Below, piece after piece: positions 34,742-43,494 of a DNA stretch of 64,000 nucleotides (its first letter is position 1; each line of letters begins with the position of its first letter). Origin of the DNA: Lentilitoribacter sp039986595 (lineage in GTDB: Bacteria; Pseudomonadota; Alphaproteobacteria; Rhizobiales; Rhizobiaceae); contig JBDWQJ010000005.1 in NCBI GenBank assembly GCA_039986595.1, forward strand, positions 590,540 to 654,539, in the 5' to 3' direction. Under the pieces are notes generated by a model. It was not told the origin of the DNA and ran no database searches. It worked only from the letters and a program-made list of their open reading frames with translations. A program made the position numbers and the translations under genes.

Positions 34742-35563
34742 CTAACCAATACGGCCAGTAATGTAATTTTCGGTACGGTCATCTTGCGGATTGGTAAAAA
34801 TCTGATCTGTATCACCATGCTCAACCAGATTACCCAAATGGAAGAAAGCCGTTTTTTGGGAAACACGTGCAGCCTGCTGCATGGAGTGCGTGACGATGAT
34901 GATTGTAAATCGTTCGCGAAGCTCATCAATTAACTCTTCCACAACCGCTGTCGCAATCGGATCAAGTGCCGAGCAAGGCTCATCCATTAAGATCACTTTT
35001 GGTTCAATCGCAATCGCGCGCGCAATGCACAAACGCTGCTGCTGACCACCAGATAATCCGGTACCTTGTTCCTGAAGACGGTCTTTGACCTCTTCCCACA
35101 AGCCTGCGCGTTTTAGACTATGCTCAACGACATAATCCATTTCATCTTTTGATGTCACGGTTTTGTGGATACGCGGACCATATGCAACATTATCATAGAT
35201 TGATTTTGGGAAAGGGTTAGGCTTTTGAAAAACCATTCCCACATGCGCGCGAAGTGCCACCACATCAACATCTTTGGAATAGATGTTTTGGTTCTCGATA
35301 ATCACTTGCCCCTCAACACGGGCAATATCAACCAGATCATTCATCCGATTAATGCACCTTAGGAATGTTGATTTACCGCAACCAGATGGACCAATCAGTG
35401 AGGTTACCTGATGTTTTTGGAAATCAAGGTCGATCCCAAACAGAGCTTGTTTTTCGCCATAATAAACTTCAACACCTTTGGCCTGAATAATCGGACCGTT
35501 TTCATCCAGCGTTTTTTCAAACTCGCTCATTTTTTGTTCACTCTCAACAGAATTATTTAACAT
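34742..35563 (-). CDS. pstB: Phosphate ABC transporter ATP-binding protein PstB
   Basis: A 273-residue ATPase. Walker A is GPSGCGKST, the Q-loop VFQKPNPFPKSIYDN is characteristic of PstB, the ABC signature is LSGGQQQRLCIARAIA, Walker B is VILMDEPCSALDP, and the H-loop is IIVTHSMQQAARVS. It powers high-affinity phosphate import through PstCA. Start at 35563 or at an internal ATG 11 codons later; the latter removes a polar extension not needed for the fold. Confidence 0.95.
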   Translation of the reverse strand: MLNNSVESEQKMSEFEKTLDENGPIIQAKGVEVYYGEKQALFGIDLDFQKHQVTSLIGPSGCGKSTFLRCINRMNDLVDIARVEGQVIIENQNIYSKDVDVVALRAHVGMVFQKPNPFPKSIYDNVAYGPRIHKTVTSKDEMDYVVEHSLKRAGLWEEVKDRLQEQGTGLSGGQQQRLCIARAIAIEPKVILMDEPCSALDPIATAVVEELIDELRERFTIIIVTHSMQQAARVSQKTAFFHLGNLVEHGDTDQIFTNPQDDRTENYITGRIG

Positions 35564-35583
35564 CTCGACCGATCCCTTCCGTT

Positions 35584-36843
35584 TTAGAATCTACGTTCGA
35601 ATTTACGACGAAGGACCACCGCTAATAAGTTCATTAAAACTAAGAACAGCAACAGCACTATAATTGCCGCTGATGTTTTTTCCAAGAAGCCACGTTGTGG
35701 TGCATCAGCCCAAAGGAAAATTTGCACCGGCAGCGCCGTAGCTGAATCTAAAAAGCCTTTTGGAACGTCCGCAATGAAGGCTACCATACCAATCATCAAC
35801 AAAGGTGCTGTTTCACCCAATGCACGCGCCATACCCACAATCGCCCCCGTTAACATGCCAGGCAGCGCAAGAGGCGTTACATGATGGAATGTCGTCTGAA
35901 TACGGCTGGCACCTATGCCAAGCGCAGCCTCACGAATAGATGGAGGCACCGCTCTTAATGATGCGCGGGACGCAATGATAATAGTTGGCAGTGTCATCAA
36001 GGCTAGAACCATTCCACCAACTAAAGGTGACGATCTTGGCAGGCCGAAGAAGTTTAGAAAAATCGCCAGACCCAACAAACCAAATACGATAGATGGCACC
36101 GCAGCAAGGTTATTGATATTGACTTCAATAAACTCACTCATACGGTTTTTCTTGGCAAACTCTTCGAGGTAGATCGCAGCGCCAACGCCCATAGGGAATG
36201 AGATAGCAAAGCAGATCACAAGTGTGAGCGCAGATCCAACAAGCGAACTTAAAATACCAGCAAGTTCAGGCTCACGCGAATCTCCATTTATGAAGAAGCG
36301 TTTATTAAACTGGCGTTTTGTTTGCTCTGCCGCGGTTAAAGCATCAACCCAACTAACTTCCGCGTCACTAAATTTGCGCTGGTTTTCTTCAAGGCTCGTA
36401 TCAACACCGCCTTTTAGATAAATGTCAGCATCATCTGATGCGAGCAACCACACATCTACACGACTGCCAACAGCTTCGGGATTGTCTCGGACAAATTGTT
36501 TAAGTTCAAGCGCGGCATCAGGGCTTAACAAGCCATATAACTTACGGCGATCTTTGCGGCTTTTCACATCAGGAAATCTTTCCTTTAGCGCATCACGAAC
36601 AATCGTTCTGTAAGATGCTCCGTCAGGATCACTTGGGTCCACGTTATCAGCACCAAGATCGACATTAAGTAAGATGTTACTTTCGCGCAGCGCACCAGCA
36701 CCAGTGAAAGCAATAGACCCAACCATGATCGCAAGAAAACCAATCGCGAAAATAATTGCAGCAAGACCACTAAGCTTAAAAAGACGCTCAGATGTATGAC
36801 GAGCCTGAAGGCCAGCCGCTTCTGTTGAAAAGGGATTAGTCAT
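35584..36843 (-). CDS. pstA: Phosphate ABC transporter permease PstA (long form)
   Basis: A 419-residue permease against roughly 300 in E. coli. After the first membrane helix (LSGLAAIIFAIGFLAIMVGS) comes an extra region of about 120 residues, predicted periplasmic, with charged text such as RDALKERFPDVKSRKDRRKL; then five helices with the ABC permease loop EAALGIGASRIQTTFHHVTP. Extended PstA proteins are usual in alphaproteobacteria. It overlaps pstC by 8 nt. Confidence 0.93.
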   Translation of the reverse strand: MTNPFSTEAAGLQARHTSERLFKLSGLAAIIFAIGFLAIMVGSIAFTGAGALRESNILLNVDLGADNVDPSDPDGASYRTIVRDALKERFPDVKSRKDRRKLYGLLSPDAALELKQFVRDNPEAVGSRVDVWLLASDDADIYLKGGVDTSLEENQRKFSDAEVSWVDALTAAEQTKRQFNKRFFINGDSREPELAGILSSLVGSALTLVICFAISFPMGVGAAIYLEEFAKKNRMSEFIEVNINNLAAVPSIVFGLLGLAIFLNFFGLPRSSPLVGGMVLALMTLPTIIIASRASLRAVPPSIREAALGIGASRIQTTFHHVTPLALPGMLTGAIVGMARALGETAPLLMIGMVAFIADVPKGFLDSATALPVQIFLWADAPQRGFLEKTSAAIIVLLLFLVLMNLLAVVLRRKFERRF

Positions 36844-37804
36844 ATTGCTCTCGGAAATGATTTACAATTTTAAGCGCGATTACATTTAAGATCAGAGTGA
36901 TCACAAACAAGAAGAGGCCAAGGGCAAAAGCTGAGAGTGTTTTTGCACTATCAAACTCCTGATCGCCCGTTAGCAATGTCACAATCTGAACAGTGACAGT
37001 TGTCACAGCTTCAAATGGGTTAAGGGTTAAATTGGCTGCAAGTCCAGCGGCCATCACAACGATCATCGTCTCGCCAATGGCGCTTGAAGTTGCAAGCAAT
37101 AAACTGCCAGCAATACCGGGAACCGCAGCTGGAAGGACAACTTTGCGAACTGTTTCAGCATGAGTTGCTCCCATACCAAGCGATGCATCACGCAACGATT
37201 GAGGAACCGAATTAATCACATCATCGGAGAGCGATGACACAAGCGGTACAACCATAATGCCCATCGCAATGCCCGCTGCCAAAGCACTTTCAGATGAAAT
37301 TTCAAACCCGGCGGTCGCACCTGTATTACGAATAAACGGTGCAATTGTGAGCGCGGCAAAAAAGCCATAAACAACTGATGGAATACCAGCAAGCATCTCA
37401 AGCAACGGCTTTGCAATCGAGCGAGTGCGTGCACTTGCAAATTCTGCCAAGTAAACCGCTGAAGCAAGCCCTAATGGTGTTGCAATCAACATCGCAATAA
37501 AACTGATGAGCAAAGTACCAGTAATCAAAGGCACCGCACCAAATGCTCCGCTTGAACCCACTACTTCAGCAGTAATAGCTGTTTGCGGGCTCCATTGCGT
37601 ACCAAAAAGAAAGTCGGTAATTGGAACTTGCTCGAAAAAACGAACGGTTTCGAAGATCAATGACATGACAATACCAATTGTCGCCAAAATCGCTACCGAT
37701 GCGCAAGAAATCAAAACGACCATGATTAACTTGTCTGGTAGACCGGAACTCTTTTTTGCAAACGGATTAATTCCAGTAGCAAACTTGGATGAAATGTCAC
37801 TCAT
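36836..37804 (-). CDS. pstC: Phosphate ABC transporter permease PstC
   Basis: About 322 residues with six transmembrane helices and the coupling loop RDASLGMGATHAETVRKVVL typical of ABC permeases. It pairs with PstA to form the membrane channel. The ATG at 37804 (MSDISSKF), behind GGGG, is preferred to the in-frame ATG at 37819, which has no ribosome site. A hairpin separates it from pstS. Confidence 0.93.
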   Translation of the reverse strand: MSDISSKFATGINPFAKKSSGLPDKLIMVVLISCASVAILATIGIVMSLIFETVRFFEQVPITDFLFGTQWSPQTAITAEVVGSSGAFGAVPLITGTLLISFIAMLIATPLGLASAVYLAEFASARTRSIAKPLLEMLAGIPSVVYGFFAALTIAPFIRNTGATAGFEISSESALAAGIAMGIMVVPLVSSLSDDVINSVPQSLRDASLGMGATHAETVRKVVLPAAVPGIAGSLLLATSSAIGETMIVVMAAGLAANLTLNPFEAVTTVTVQIVTLLTGDQEFDSAKTLSAFALGLFLFVITLILNVIALKIVNHFREQYD

Positions 37805-37842
37805 ATGCCCCACACTCATAAAAAGCTAGATTAGGAATAAAA

Positions 37843-37871
37843 CGACGCGGATACATTTCGCACCCGCGTCG
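37843..37871 (-). other. Intercistronic stem-loop between pstS and pstC
   Basis: CGACGCGG / CCGCGTCG, a perfect 8-bp stem with a 13-nt loop, 15 nt after the pstS stop, followed on the minus strand by TTTTATT. It may act as a leaky terminator or protect the 3' end of an abundant pstS message, giving more binding protein than transporter. Confidence 0.6.
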
Positions 37872-37886
37872 ATATTTTTAGGTCAA

Positions 37887-38936
37887 TTACATTGACAATG
37901 GAGCAAGATCAGCAACAGTTTTTGCAACTGATGCACGCTCTTCTTCACCCATTGGGATCAGACCTTTGTCTGTAAGGTAACCTTCTTCGCCCCAAGCGTC
38001 GTCGCTAGAAAAAGCAGCTAGGAATTCTTCCATTCCTGGAATGACACCAACATGGTCTTTCTTAACGTAGAAGAACAATGAGCGTGAAACTGGATAGTCA
38101 CCTGATGCAATGTCTTCAAACTCTGGAGCAACCCCATCAACAAGCGCACCCTGTAGAACGTCTGAGTTTTGATCAAGGAAGCTGAAGCCGAAGACGCCAA
38201 ACTGAGTTGGAGCAGCTTGAAGCTTTTGAACGATCAAGTTGTCATTTTCACCAGCTTCGATGAAAGCACCATCTTCGCGAATTGTGTGACAAAGTGTTTT
38301 GTATGCAGAACTGTCAGAACCTTTAAGGTCTTTAATCCAAGAGAAAGACTTACATCCGCCTTCCATTGCGATTTCAACAAATGCAGCACGTGTGCCAGAT
38401 GTTGGTGGTGGTCCAAGAACTTCGATCTTTGTTTTTGGAAGCTCAGGACGAATATCTGACCACATCATATACGGGTTTGGCTGAGTTTTGCCGTCTTCGC
38501 CAGCAGGAACGTCTTTTGCAAGAGCTAGGAAAACGTCTTGCAGCGTAAGCTCAAGAGGCGCACTTTCACGTGAGTTTGCAATTACAATGCCATCGTAACC
38601 GATTTTAACTTCAACGATGTCATTGATGCCATTTGATGCACAATCATCAACTTGTGACTGTTTGATGCGAGCAGAAGCATTTGTGATGTCTGGGTGTGCT
38701 TCACCGATACCAGCACAGAACAATTTCAAACCACCGCCTGTACCTGTTGATTCGATAACTGGTGTTGGGAAATCTGTTTCTTTACCGAAGCGCTCTGCAA
38801 CTGTTGTTGAAAACGGAAATACTGTTGACGAACCAACGATACGGATTTCATCGCGAGCAGATGCAGCAGATGTGCTAATAGCAACGGCACAAACACCAGC
38901 GGCGAACGCAGCAACAACCTTGTTAAATTTCGACAT
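37887..38936 (-). CDS. pstS: Periplasmic phosphate-binding protein PstS
   Basis: A 349-residue binding protein. Residues 1-27 are a signal peptide ending STSAASARDEIR. The mature N-terminus IRIVGSSTVFPFSTTVAERF holds the phosphate-binding loop, and ESTGTGGGLKLF and PPTSGTRAAF complete the site. It belongs to the PstS group with an extended C-terminal half common in alphaproteobacteria. AGGAGAC precedes the ATG. PhoB-box-like repeats lie upstream. Confidence 0.95.
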   Translation of the reverse strand: MSKFNKVVAAFAAGVCAVAISTSAASARDEIRIVGSSTVFPFSTTVAERFGKETDFPTPVIESTGTGGGLKLFCAGIGEAHPDITNASARIKQSQVDDCASNGINDIVEVKIGYDGIVIANSRESAPLELTLQDVFLALAKDVPAGEDGKTQPNPYMMWSDIRPELPKTKIEVLGPPPTSGTRAAFVEIAMEGGCKSFSWIKDLKGSDSSAYKTLCHTIREDGAFIEAGENDNLIVQKLQAAPTQFGVFGFSFLDQNSDVLQGALVDGVAPEFEDIASGDYPVSRSLFFYVKKDHVGVIPGMEEFLAAFSSDDAWGEEGYLTDKGLIPMGEEERASVAKTVADLAPLSM

Positions 38937-39011
38937 TTTTGTCTCCTGTCAGAATAATATGAGCCCGCTTTTCAATTCATCTAGAGCGGATGAGCATCTA
39001 TCTAACGACGC

Positions 39012-39054
39012 TTGACAACACCAATATGACAAGTGTGTAACAGTTTTATGACAA
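39012..39054 (-). promoter_or_regulatory. Tandem PhoB boxes before pstS
   Basis: On the minus strand three 7-mers recur every 11 nt: TTGTCAT (from 39054), CTGTTAC (from 39043) and TTGTCAT (from 39032), with another TTGTCAA (from 39018). The E. coli and rhizobial Pho box is a direct repeat of CTGTCAT with 11-bp period, so this is a good site for PhoB dimers driving pstS. Confidence 0.75.
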
Positions 39055-39079
39055 TGGATAAAAAGTGGATTTATCTAGT

Positions 39080-40129
39080 TCAATTTCGGCCAACAGGAAG
39101 AATAATCTGAAAGGTAGACCCTTCACCCAACTTGCTTTCTATTTCTAAGCGGCCTCTATGACGGTTGAGAATGTGTTTTACGATTGCAAGCCCCAACCCA
39201 GTTCCACCTTTTATGCGAGATCTACTTTTATCCGCGCGATAAAATCGTTCTGTGAGTCGAGGGATATCCTCAGCCTGGATCCCTTGCCCTTCATCCTTGA
39301 CAGATACAACAATCGCAGGACCTTCAACCGCTCCTATATTTAAGGACCGATCAATATTCACATCTACGGCGCTATCCAAAGCACCATATTTTATCGCGTT
39401 CTCGACAATGTTATGAAACACTTGGATTAACTCATCATGATCACCTATTATCAGCGTCTGATCGGTATGATTGGATACGCGGATGGTCTTTTGCTCTTTA
39501 TCAGCAACGGGTGAGAGCGTCGCAATCACATGATCTAAAAGTTGAACAACATCAACCTCGCCAGAGGGCCGTATTCTTTCCTTGCCTTGCAACTTCGATA
39601 AAGACAACAGGTCATCAATCAACCGCTTCATGCGTCCAGCTTCATTTTCCATCAATGCCAAAAACCGCTGACGCGCATCGGTATCATCTCTTGCAGGACC
39701 ACGAAGTGTTTCAATAAACCCTGCAAGAGCGGTGAGTGGAGAACGTAACTCGTGACTAACATTAGCCACAAATTCACTACGCATTAATTGCGCATCTCGC
39801 ATCTGTGATACATCTTCAAAAGTGATAGCAATTTTTGCTTTATTGGCAAGCCCCTCACCCAAAGCATGTAATTTCACATCAAAAGTCGCTGAAGGCGTTG
39901 CGCCAATCGTTAACTCAACATGCGCCTCATCGTCACCTGCATTAATTCGATCAATTGCAGATAGAAATTCTGGATTTCGAACGATGCGGACCAAACTCTC
40001 ATCTTCTATATCCTCACCAAAACGCGATTTAGCAGCTGCGTTTGCAAAAGTAATTTTTCGGCTTTGATCGATAAATATCACACACGCGCTCAATGCATTT
40101 AGAACCTGATCCAGCTTGCTAACTTCCAT
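39080..40129 (-). CDS. phoR: Phosphate regulon sensor kinase PhoR (no transmembrane segment)
   Basis: A 349-residue histidine kinase with an N-terminal PAS domain (about residues 8-110), a HisKA dimerisation helix with phospho-acceptor His126 (NVSHELRSPLTAL), and a HATPase_c domain with N box VFHNIVENAIKYG, G1 VKDEGQGI and G2 GGTGLGLAIVKH. It phosphorylates PhoB. Unlike E. coli and most rhizobial PhoR, it has no hydrophobic N-terminal helices, and an in-frame stop about 30 nt upstream of the ATG excludes a longer product. A PhoB box lies 54 nt upstream of the ATG. Confidence 0.9.
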   Translation of the reverse strand: MEVSKLDQVLNALSACVIFIDQSRKITFANAAAKSRFGEDIEDESLVRIVRNPEFLSAIDRINAGDDEAHVELTIGATPSATFDVKLHALGEGLANKAKIAITFEDVSQMRDAQLMRSEFVANVSHELRSPLTALAGFIETLRGPARDDTDARQRFLALMENEAGRMKRLIDDLLSLSKLQGKERIRPSGEVDVVQLLDHVIATLSPVADKEQKTIRVSNHTDQTLIIGDHDELIQVFHNIVENAIKYGALDSAVDVNIDRSLNIGAVEGPAIVVSVKDEGQGIQAEDIPRLTERFYRADKSRSRIKGGTGLGLAIVKHILNRHRGRLEIESKLGEGSTFQIILPVGRN

Positions 40130-40182
40130 AAATTTACCGATCCGTTGGAAACAATTTTAGAATGTATTTGGTGAACATTTGC

Positions 40183-40202
40183 GTATGACACGGGTATGAC
40201 AT
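40183..40202 (-). promoter_or_regulatory. PhoB box before phoR
   Basis: On the minus strand the direct repeat TGTCATA-CCCG-TGTCATA has a perfect 7-bp unit and 11-bp period, the hallmark of a Pho box. It lies between phoR and the oppositely oriented methyltransferase gene, so it predicts phosphate control of phoR and possibly of its neighbour. Confidence 0.75.
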
Positions 40203-40350
40203 TTTCTTAAAGCAATCATCGAGCTTTGTCATCAAACAGATTTTGCGGCGTTTTAGCGACATTTTTATTCGCAAAATGAATAGCCGGATGCAAACTGCTC
40301 AGACACATTTAAGCGAAGAGACAATAATTACTCAAGCTGGAATAACGAAC

Positions 40351-41919
40351 ATGTCAGGGATTGATTCAGAAACCACAGCACCTCGTAGAGCCACCCGTAC
40401 TTCTGGCCGTGCAGGTGGTCGTGCAAGTCGTATTGCAGCACGCGCCGCTGCCTTGCCCGAAGAGATGCGCCCAGTTCGTCCAGGATTATCAGGCGGCACA
40501 TATAAGCCTTTAACGCAAAGCGACATCAAAAAAATTCATGATGCAGCACTAGAAGCTTTAGAAATTATTGGCTTAGCTGATGCCCCGCAATCTGGCATAG
40601 ATTTAATGACAAAAGCAGGAGCCATTTTGGGTGATGATGGTCGGTTGCGCTACCCAAAAAGCGTCATCGAAGATACGCTAGCTATCACACGAAAAGAAAT
40701 CACACTGCATGGACGCGATGAACAGTTTGATATGCATTTGAGTGATAAAAAAGTTTATTATGGTTGTGCCGGTGCTGCTGTGCAGATGGTTGAAGTTGAA
40801 GATGGCACCTATCGCGATTCCAATCTTGATGACTTATTCAAAGCCGCCCAAATCGTTCAGGTCATGGACAATATTCATTTCTTTCAACGGCCCATCGTGG
40901 CGCGTGATGTGCTTGATAATTTGGAAATGGATTTGAACACAATATACGCCTCTTGCGCAGGAACAACCAAACATATCGGCACCAGCATCAGCGAACCTCA
41001 TCACGTTCCAAAGATGGTTGAATTAATGCATATGATTGCAGGCGGTGAAGATAAATTTCGGGCGCGACCATTTATTTCAAACACCAATTGCTTTGTGGTA
41101 CCCCCGATGAAATTTGCGACAGAAAGCTGTGAAGCCATGGAAATGGCAATTCGAGCCGGTATGCCCGTACTATTGTTATCTGCAGGTCAAGCGGGAGCAA
41201 CAGCTCCGGCTCCATTAGCAGCATCAATCGTTCAAGCAGTGGCTGAATGTTTGGCAGGATTGGTTTATGTCAACGCACTCAAACCCGGACATCCAGCGAT
41301 CTTTGGCACATGGCCATTTGTATCAGATTTGCGTTCTGGAGCTATGTCTGGCGGTTCAGGCGAACAAGCGCTGCTAACGGCAGCTTGCGCGCAGATGCAT
41401 CATTTTTATGGTCTACCAGGAGGTGCAGCAGCGGGAATAGCGGATGCAAAAATGCCAAACATGCAATCAGGTTGGGAGCAAGGTATTTCAAATACGCTTG
41501 CGGGAATGGCAGGGCTTAATATGGTATATGAAGCCGTTGGCATGCATGCATCTCTTTTAGGGTTCTGTCAGGAATCGCTCATTTTAGGCAATGACATGTT
41601 AGGACAAGCTATGCGCTGTGTTCGCGGTATCGAAGTCACAGATGAAAAAGTCTCAATTGATGTGATGAAGCAGGTTTGCCTAGAGGGACCCGGGCACTTC
41701 CTTGGCCACCAACAGACACTTGATCTCATGCAAACAGAATATGTTTATCCAAAAACCGCTGATCGATTAAGCCCGAAAGAATGGGAAGAAGTGGGCCGAC
41801 CAGAACCTTTGGTGGAAGCAACCAAACGCAAAAAAGAGATTTGGGCCAATGCGCCTAAAACGCTAATTGATCGTCAGATCGATAGCGAAATTAGAGCAAA
41901 CTTTAATATCCATGTTTAG
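40351..41919 (+). CDS. MttB-family (trimethylamine methyltransferase-like) protein lacking pyrrolysine
   Basis: A 522-residue TIM-barrel protein of the COG5598 methyltransferase superfamily, with an Arg/Gly-rich N-terminal tail (RRATRTSGRAGGRASRI) and family text such as VYYGCAGAAVQMVEVEDGTY, HFFQRPIVARDV, CAGTTKHIGTS and GPGHFLGHQQTLDLM. There is no in-frame TAG inside the gene; TAG is only its stop, so it is a non-pyrrolysine member. Characterised non-Pyl members demethylate glycine betaine, proline betaine or carnitine with a corrinoid protein, but no corrinoid-protein gene is nearby. The ATG at 40351 begins the conserved tail; the open frame reaches back to 40243. Its stop overlaps that of the Anbu gene. 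Confidence 0.85.
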   Translation: MSGIDSETTAPRRATRTSGRAGGRASRIAARAAALPEEMRPVRPGLSGGTYKPLTQSDIKKIHDAALEALEIIGLADAPQSGIDLMTKAGAILGDDGRLRYPKSVIEDTLAITRKEITLHGRDEQFDMHLSDKKVYYGCAGAAVQMVEVEDGTYRDSNLDDLFKAAQIVQVMDNIHFFQRPIVARDVLDNLEMDLNTIYASCAGTTKHIGTSISEPHHVPKMVELMHMIAGGEDKFRARPFISNTNCFVVPPMKFATESCEAMEMAIRAGMPVLLLSAGQAGATAPAPLAASIVQAVAECLAGLVYVNALKPGHPAIFGTWPFVSDLRSGAMSGGSGEQALLTAACAQMHHFYGLPGGAAAGIADAKMPNMQSGWEQGISNTLAGMAGLNMVYEAVGMHASLLGFCQESLILGNDMLGQAMRCVRGIEVTDEKVSIDVMKQVCLEGPGHFLGHQQTLDLMQTEYVYPKTADRLSPKEWEEVGRPEPLVEATKRKKEIWANAPKTLIDRQIDSEIRANFNIHV

Positions 41920-42653
41920 TCGGAAATTAAATAATCAGGCAAAGCATCTAGCGCGCTTTTTAAAGATTCGCCCCATTGATTTGAGATCAACTGATAATAA
42001 GGATGAGAAAATTCGATCCGGTCTGTATGACCAACGCACAAACTGTCTTTCTCATAGATTTGCAAATCCAACGGCAAATCAACTGACAAATTGGCTTTGA
42101 TGGTTGAATCAAATGAGACAAGCATCAAACGCACTGCTTCTTCATATGCCATTTCCGGATCATGAGCGCGCACTAAAATTGGCTTGCCATATTTTGTCTC
42201 ACCAATTTGGAAGAAAGGCGTATCTTCGGACGCCTCGATAAAGTTCCCTTCAGGATAAATGAGGAACAAACGCTGGCCACCGCCCTTGATCTGACCACCT
42301 AAAATGATTGTCGCATTAAATGCAGAAGAACTCTCTTGCCCGGATTGCTCGTGGGTCGAGATAACATCGCGAAGCACTTCGCCAATTAACTGCGCAACTT
42401 GAAACATTGAAGGTGCGGCAAGGATTGAAGGCTCACGCTCATCGGGTGCTTTGGCACGTTCTTCAAGCAAGCTGACAACAGCTTGCGTTGTTGCCAAATT
42501 TCCCGCTGTCATAATCGTCAACATTCGCTCACCGGGGACTTCCCACGTGAACATTTTCTTAAAAATTGAGATGTTGTCTACGCCAGCATTGGTGCGTGTG
42601 TCGGACATAAAGACCAAGCCATGATTTAAACGCATGGCAACACAATAAGTCAT
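41916..42653 (-). CDS. anbu: Anbu (ancestral beta-subunit) proteasome-related peptidase
   Basis: A 245-residue Ntn-hydrolase-fold peptidase that forms open-ring assemblies. With the initiator Met removed, the chain starts with Thr1 (TYCVAMRL), followed by Asp17 (SDTRTNAG) and Lys31/32 (IFKKM), the proteasome-type catalytic set. The ATG at 42653 places Thr next to the initiator Met as required; the frame is open 9 codons upstream. It is the last gene of an operon with a transglutaminase-like protein, an alpha-E protein and an ATP-grasp enzyme, the standard Anbu neighbourhood. The natural substrate is unknown for the family. Confidence 0.92.
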   Translation of the reverse strand: MTYCVAMRLNHGLVFMSDTRTNAGVDNISIFKKMFTWEVPGERMLTIMTAGNLATTQAVVSLLEERAKAPDEREPSILAAPSMFQVAQLIGEVLRDVISTHEQSGQESSSAFNATIILGGQIKGGGQRLFLIYPEGNFIEASEDTPFFQIGETKYGKPILVRAHDPEMAYEEAVRLMLVSFDSTIKANLSVDLPLDLQIYEKDSLCVGHTDRIEFSHPYYQLISNQWGESLKSALDALPDYLISD

Positions 42654-42683
42654 GAACCCTCCCACAAATGATTCGTGCACAAT

Positions 42684-43484
42684 CTACTGCTGAACTTGCA
42701 AAGACACAATCAGATCTTCACTACCAGATCCCATTCTTAACCCAGTAATTGGTGCGCAATCACGATAATCAAGTCCGCTGGCCACGCGAACATATCTATG
42801 ATCGGGAGAAATTTGGTTGGATACATCAAACCCAACCCAGCCGAGACCTGTGACATAAGCTTCCGCCCATGCATGTGTTGCATCTTGCTCCACCCGGTCG
42901 TCCATCATCAGATAGCCGCTGACATAGCGCGCTGCAAATCCCATTTTCCGAGCAGCAGAAACAAATATGTGGCTGTGATCCTGACAAACGCCTGACCCAG
43001 TTTCTATCGCTTGCTCGGCCGTGGTATTCACAATCGTATCGCCAGAGCTATAACCCACCAATTCGCGAATATTTGTAGACAAGGCGTGAAGCTTGGACAA
43101 TTCATCGGAATAATCATCGCCGACAGATTTGATGATCTTTTTAACACCCGAGCCGCATTTTGTCAGATCTGTTGAGCGCTTATAAAGCCACAAAGGTATG
43201 TGCGAGATATGCTGACCAACAACGCCATTTCGATCAACCGTCTCAACTTCACCCTCACAATGAATGACGAGTTCGCTCTGGTGCGGGAAAACTTTAATCA
43301 ACTGAACACGATTAAGATTGTGATCTTCATATTCAAGTTCTTTATGCCCGCCTTCAACTGTGGTTTCCCACCTGATAACTTTTTGACCGTGATACGGCTT
43401 TGGCGTTAATCGAAGCTGCTGCACCCCATAAGTAACGGACTGATCATATCGATAGGTAGTCGTGTGAGAAATTGTTAAAAGCAT
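42684..43484 (-). CDS. Transglutaminase-like cysteine protease of the Anbu cluster
   Basis: A 266-residue protein with an N-terminal beta domain (LTISHTTTYRYDQSVTYGVQ) and a transglutaminase-core domain. The catalytic triad is visible as GSGVCQDHSHIF (Cys), ATHAWAEAY (His) and WVGFDVSN (Asp). Relatives in this gene context are predicted to hydrolyse or exchange amide bonds in peptides built by the ATP-grasp partner. No signal peptide is seen, so it should be cytoplasmic. 10 nt after the alpha-E gene. Confidence 0.88.
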   Translation of the reverse strand: MLLTISHTTTYRYDQSVTYGVQQLRLTPKPYHGQKVIRWETTVEGGHKELEYEDHNLNRVQLIKVFPHQSELVIHCEGEVETVDRNGVVGQHISHIPLWLYKRSTDLTKCGSGVKKIIKSVGDDYSDELSKLHALSTNIRELVGYSSGDTIVNTTAEQAIETGSGVCQDHSHIFVSAARKMGFAARYVSGYLMMDDRVEQDATHAWAEAYVTGLGWVGFDVSNQISPDHRYVRVASGLDYRDCAPITGLRMGSGSEDLIVSLQVQQ

Positions 43485-43494
43485 ATCAACCCCA

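Noticed and set aside
40351..41919. Pyrrolysine-containing MttB
   Set aside because: No in-frame TAG occurs inside the gene; the only TAG is its natural stop.
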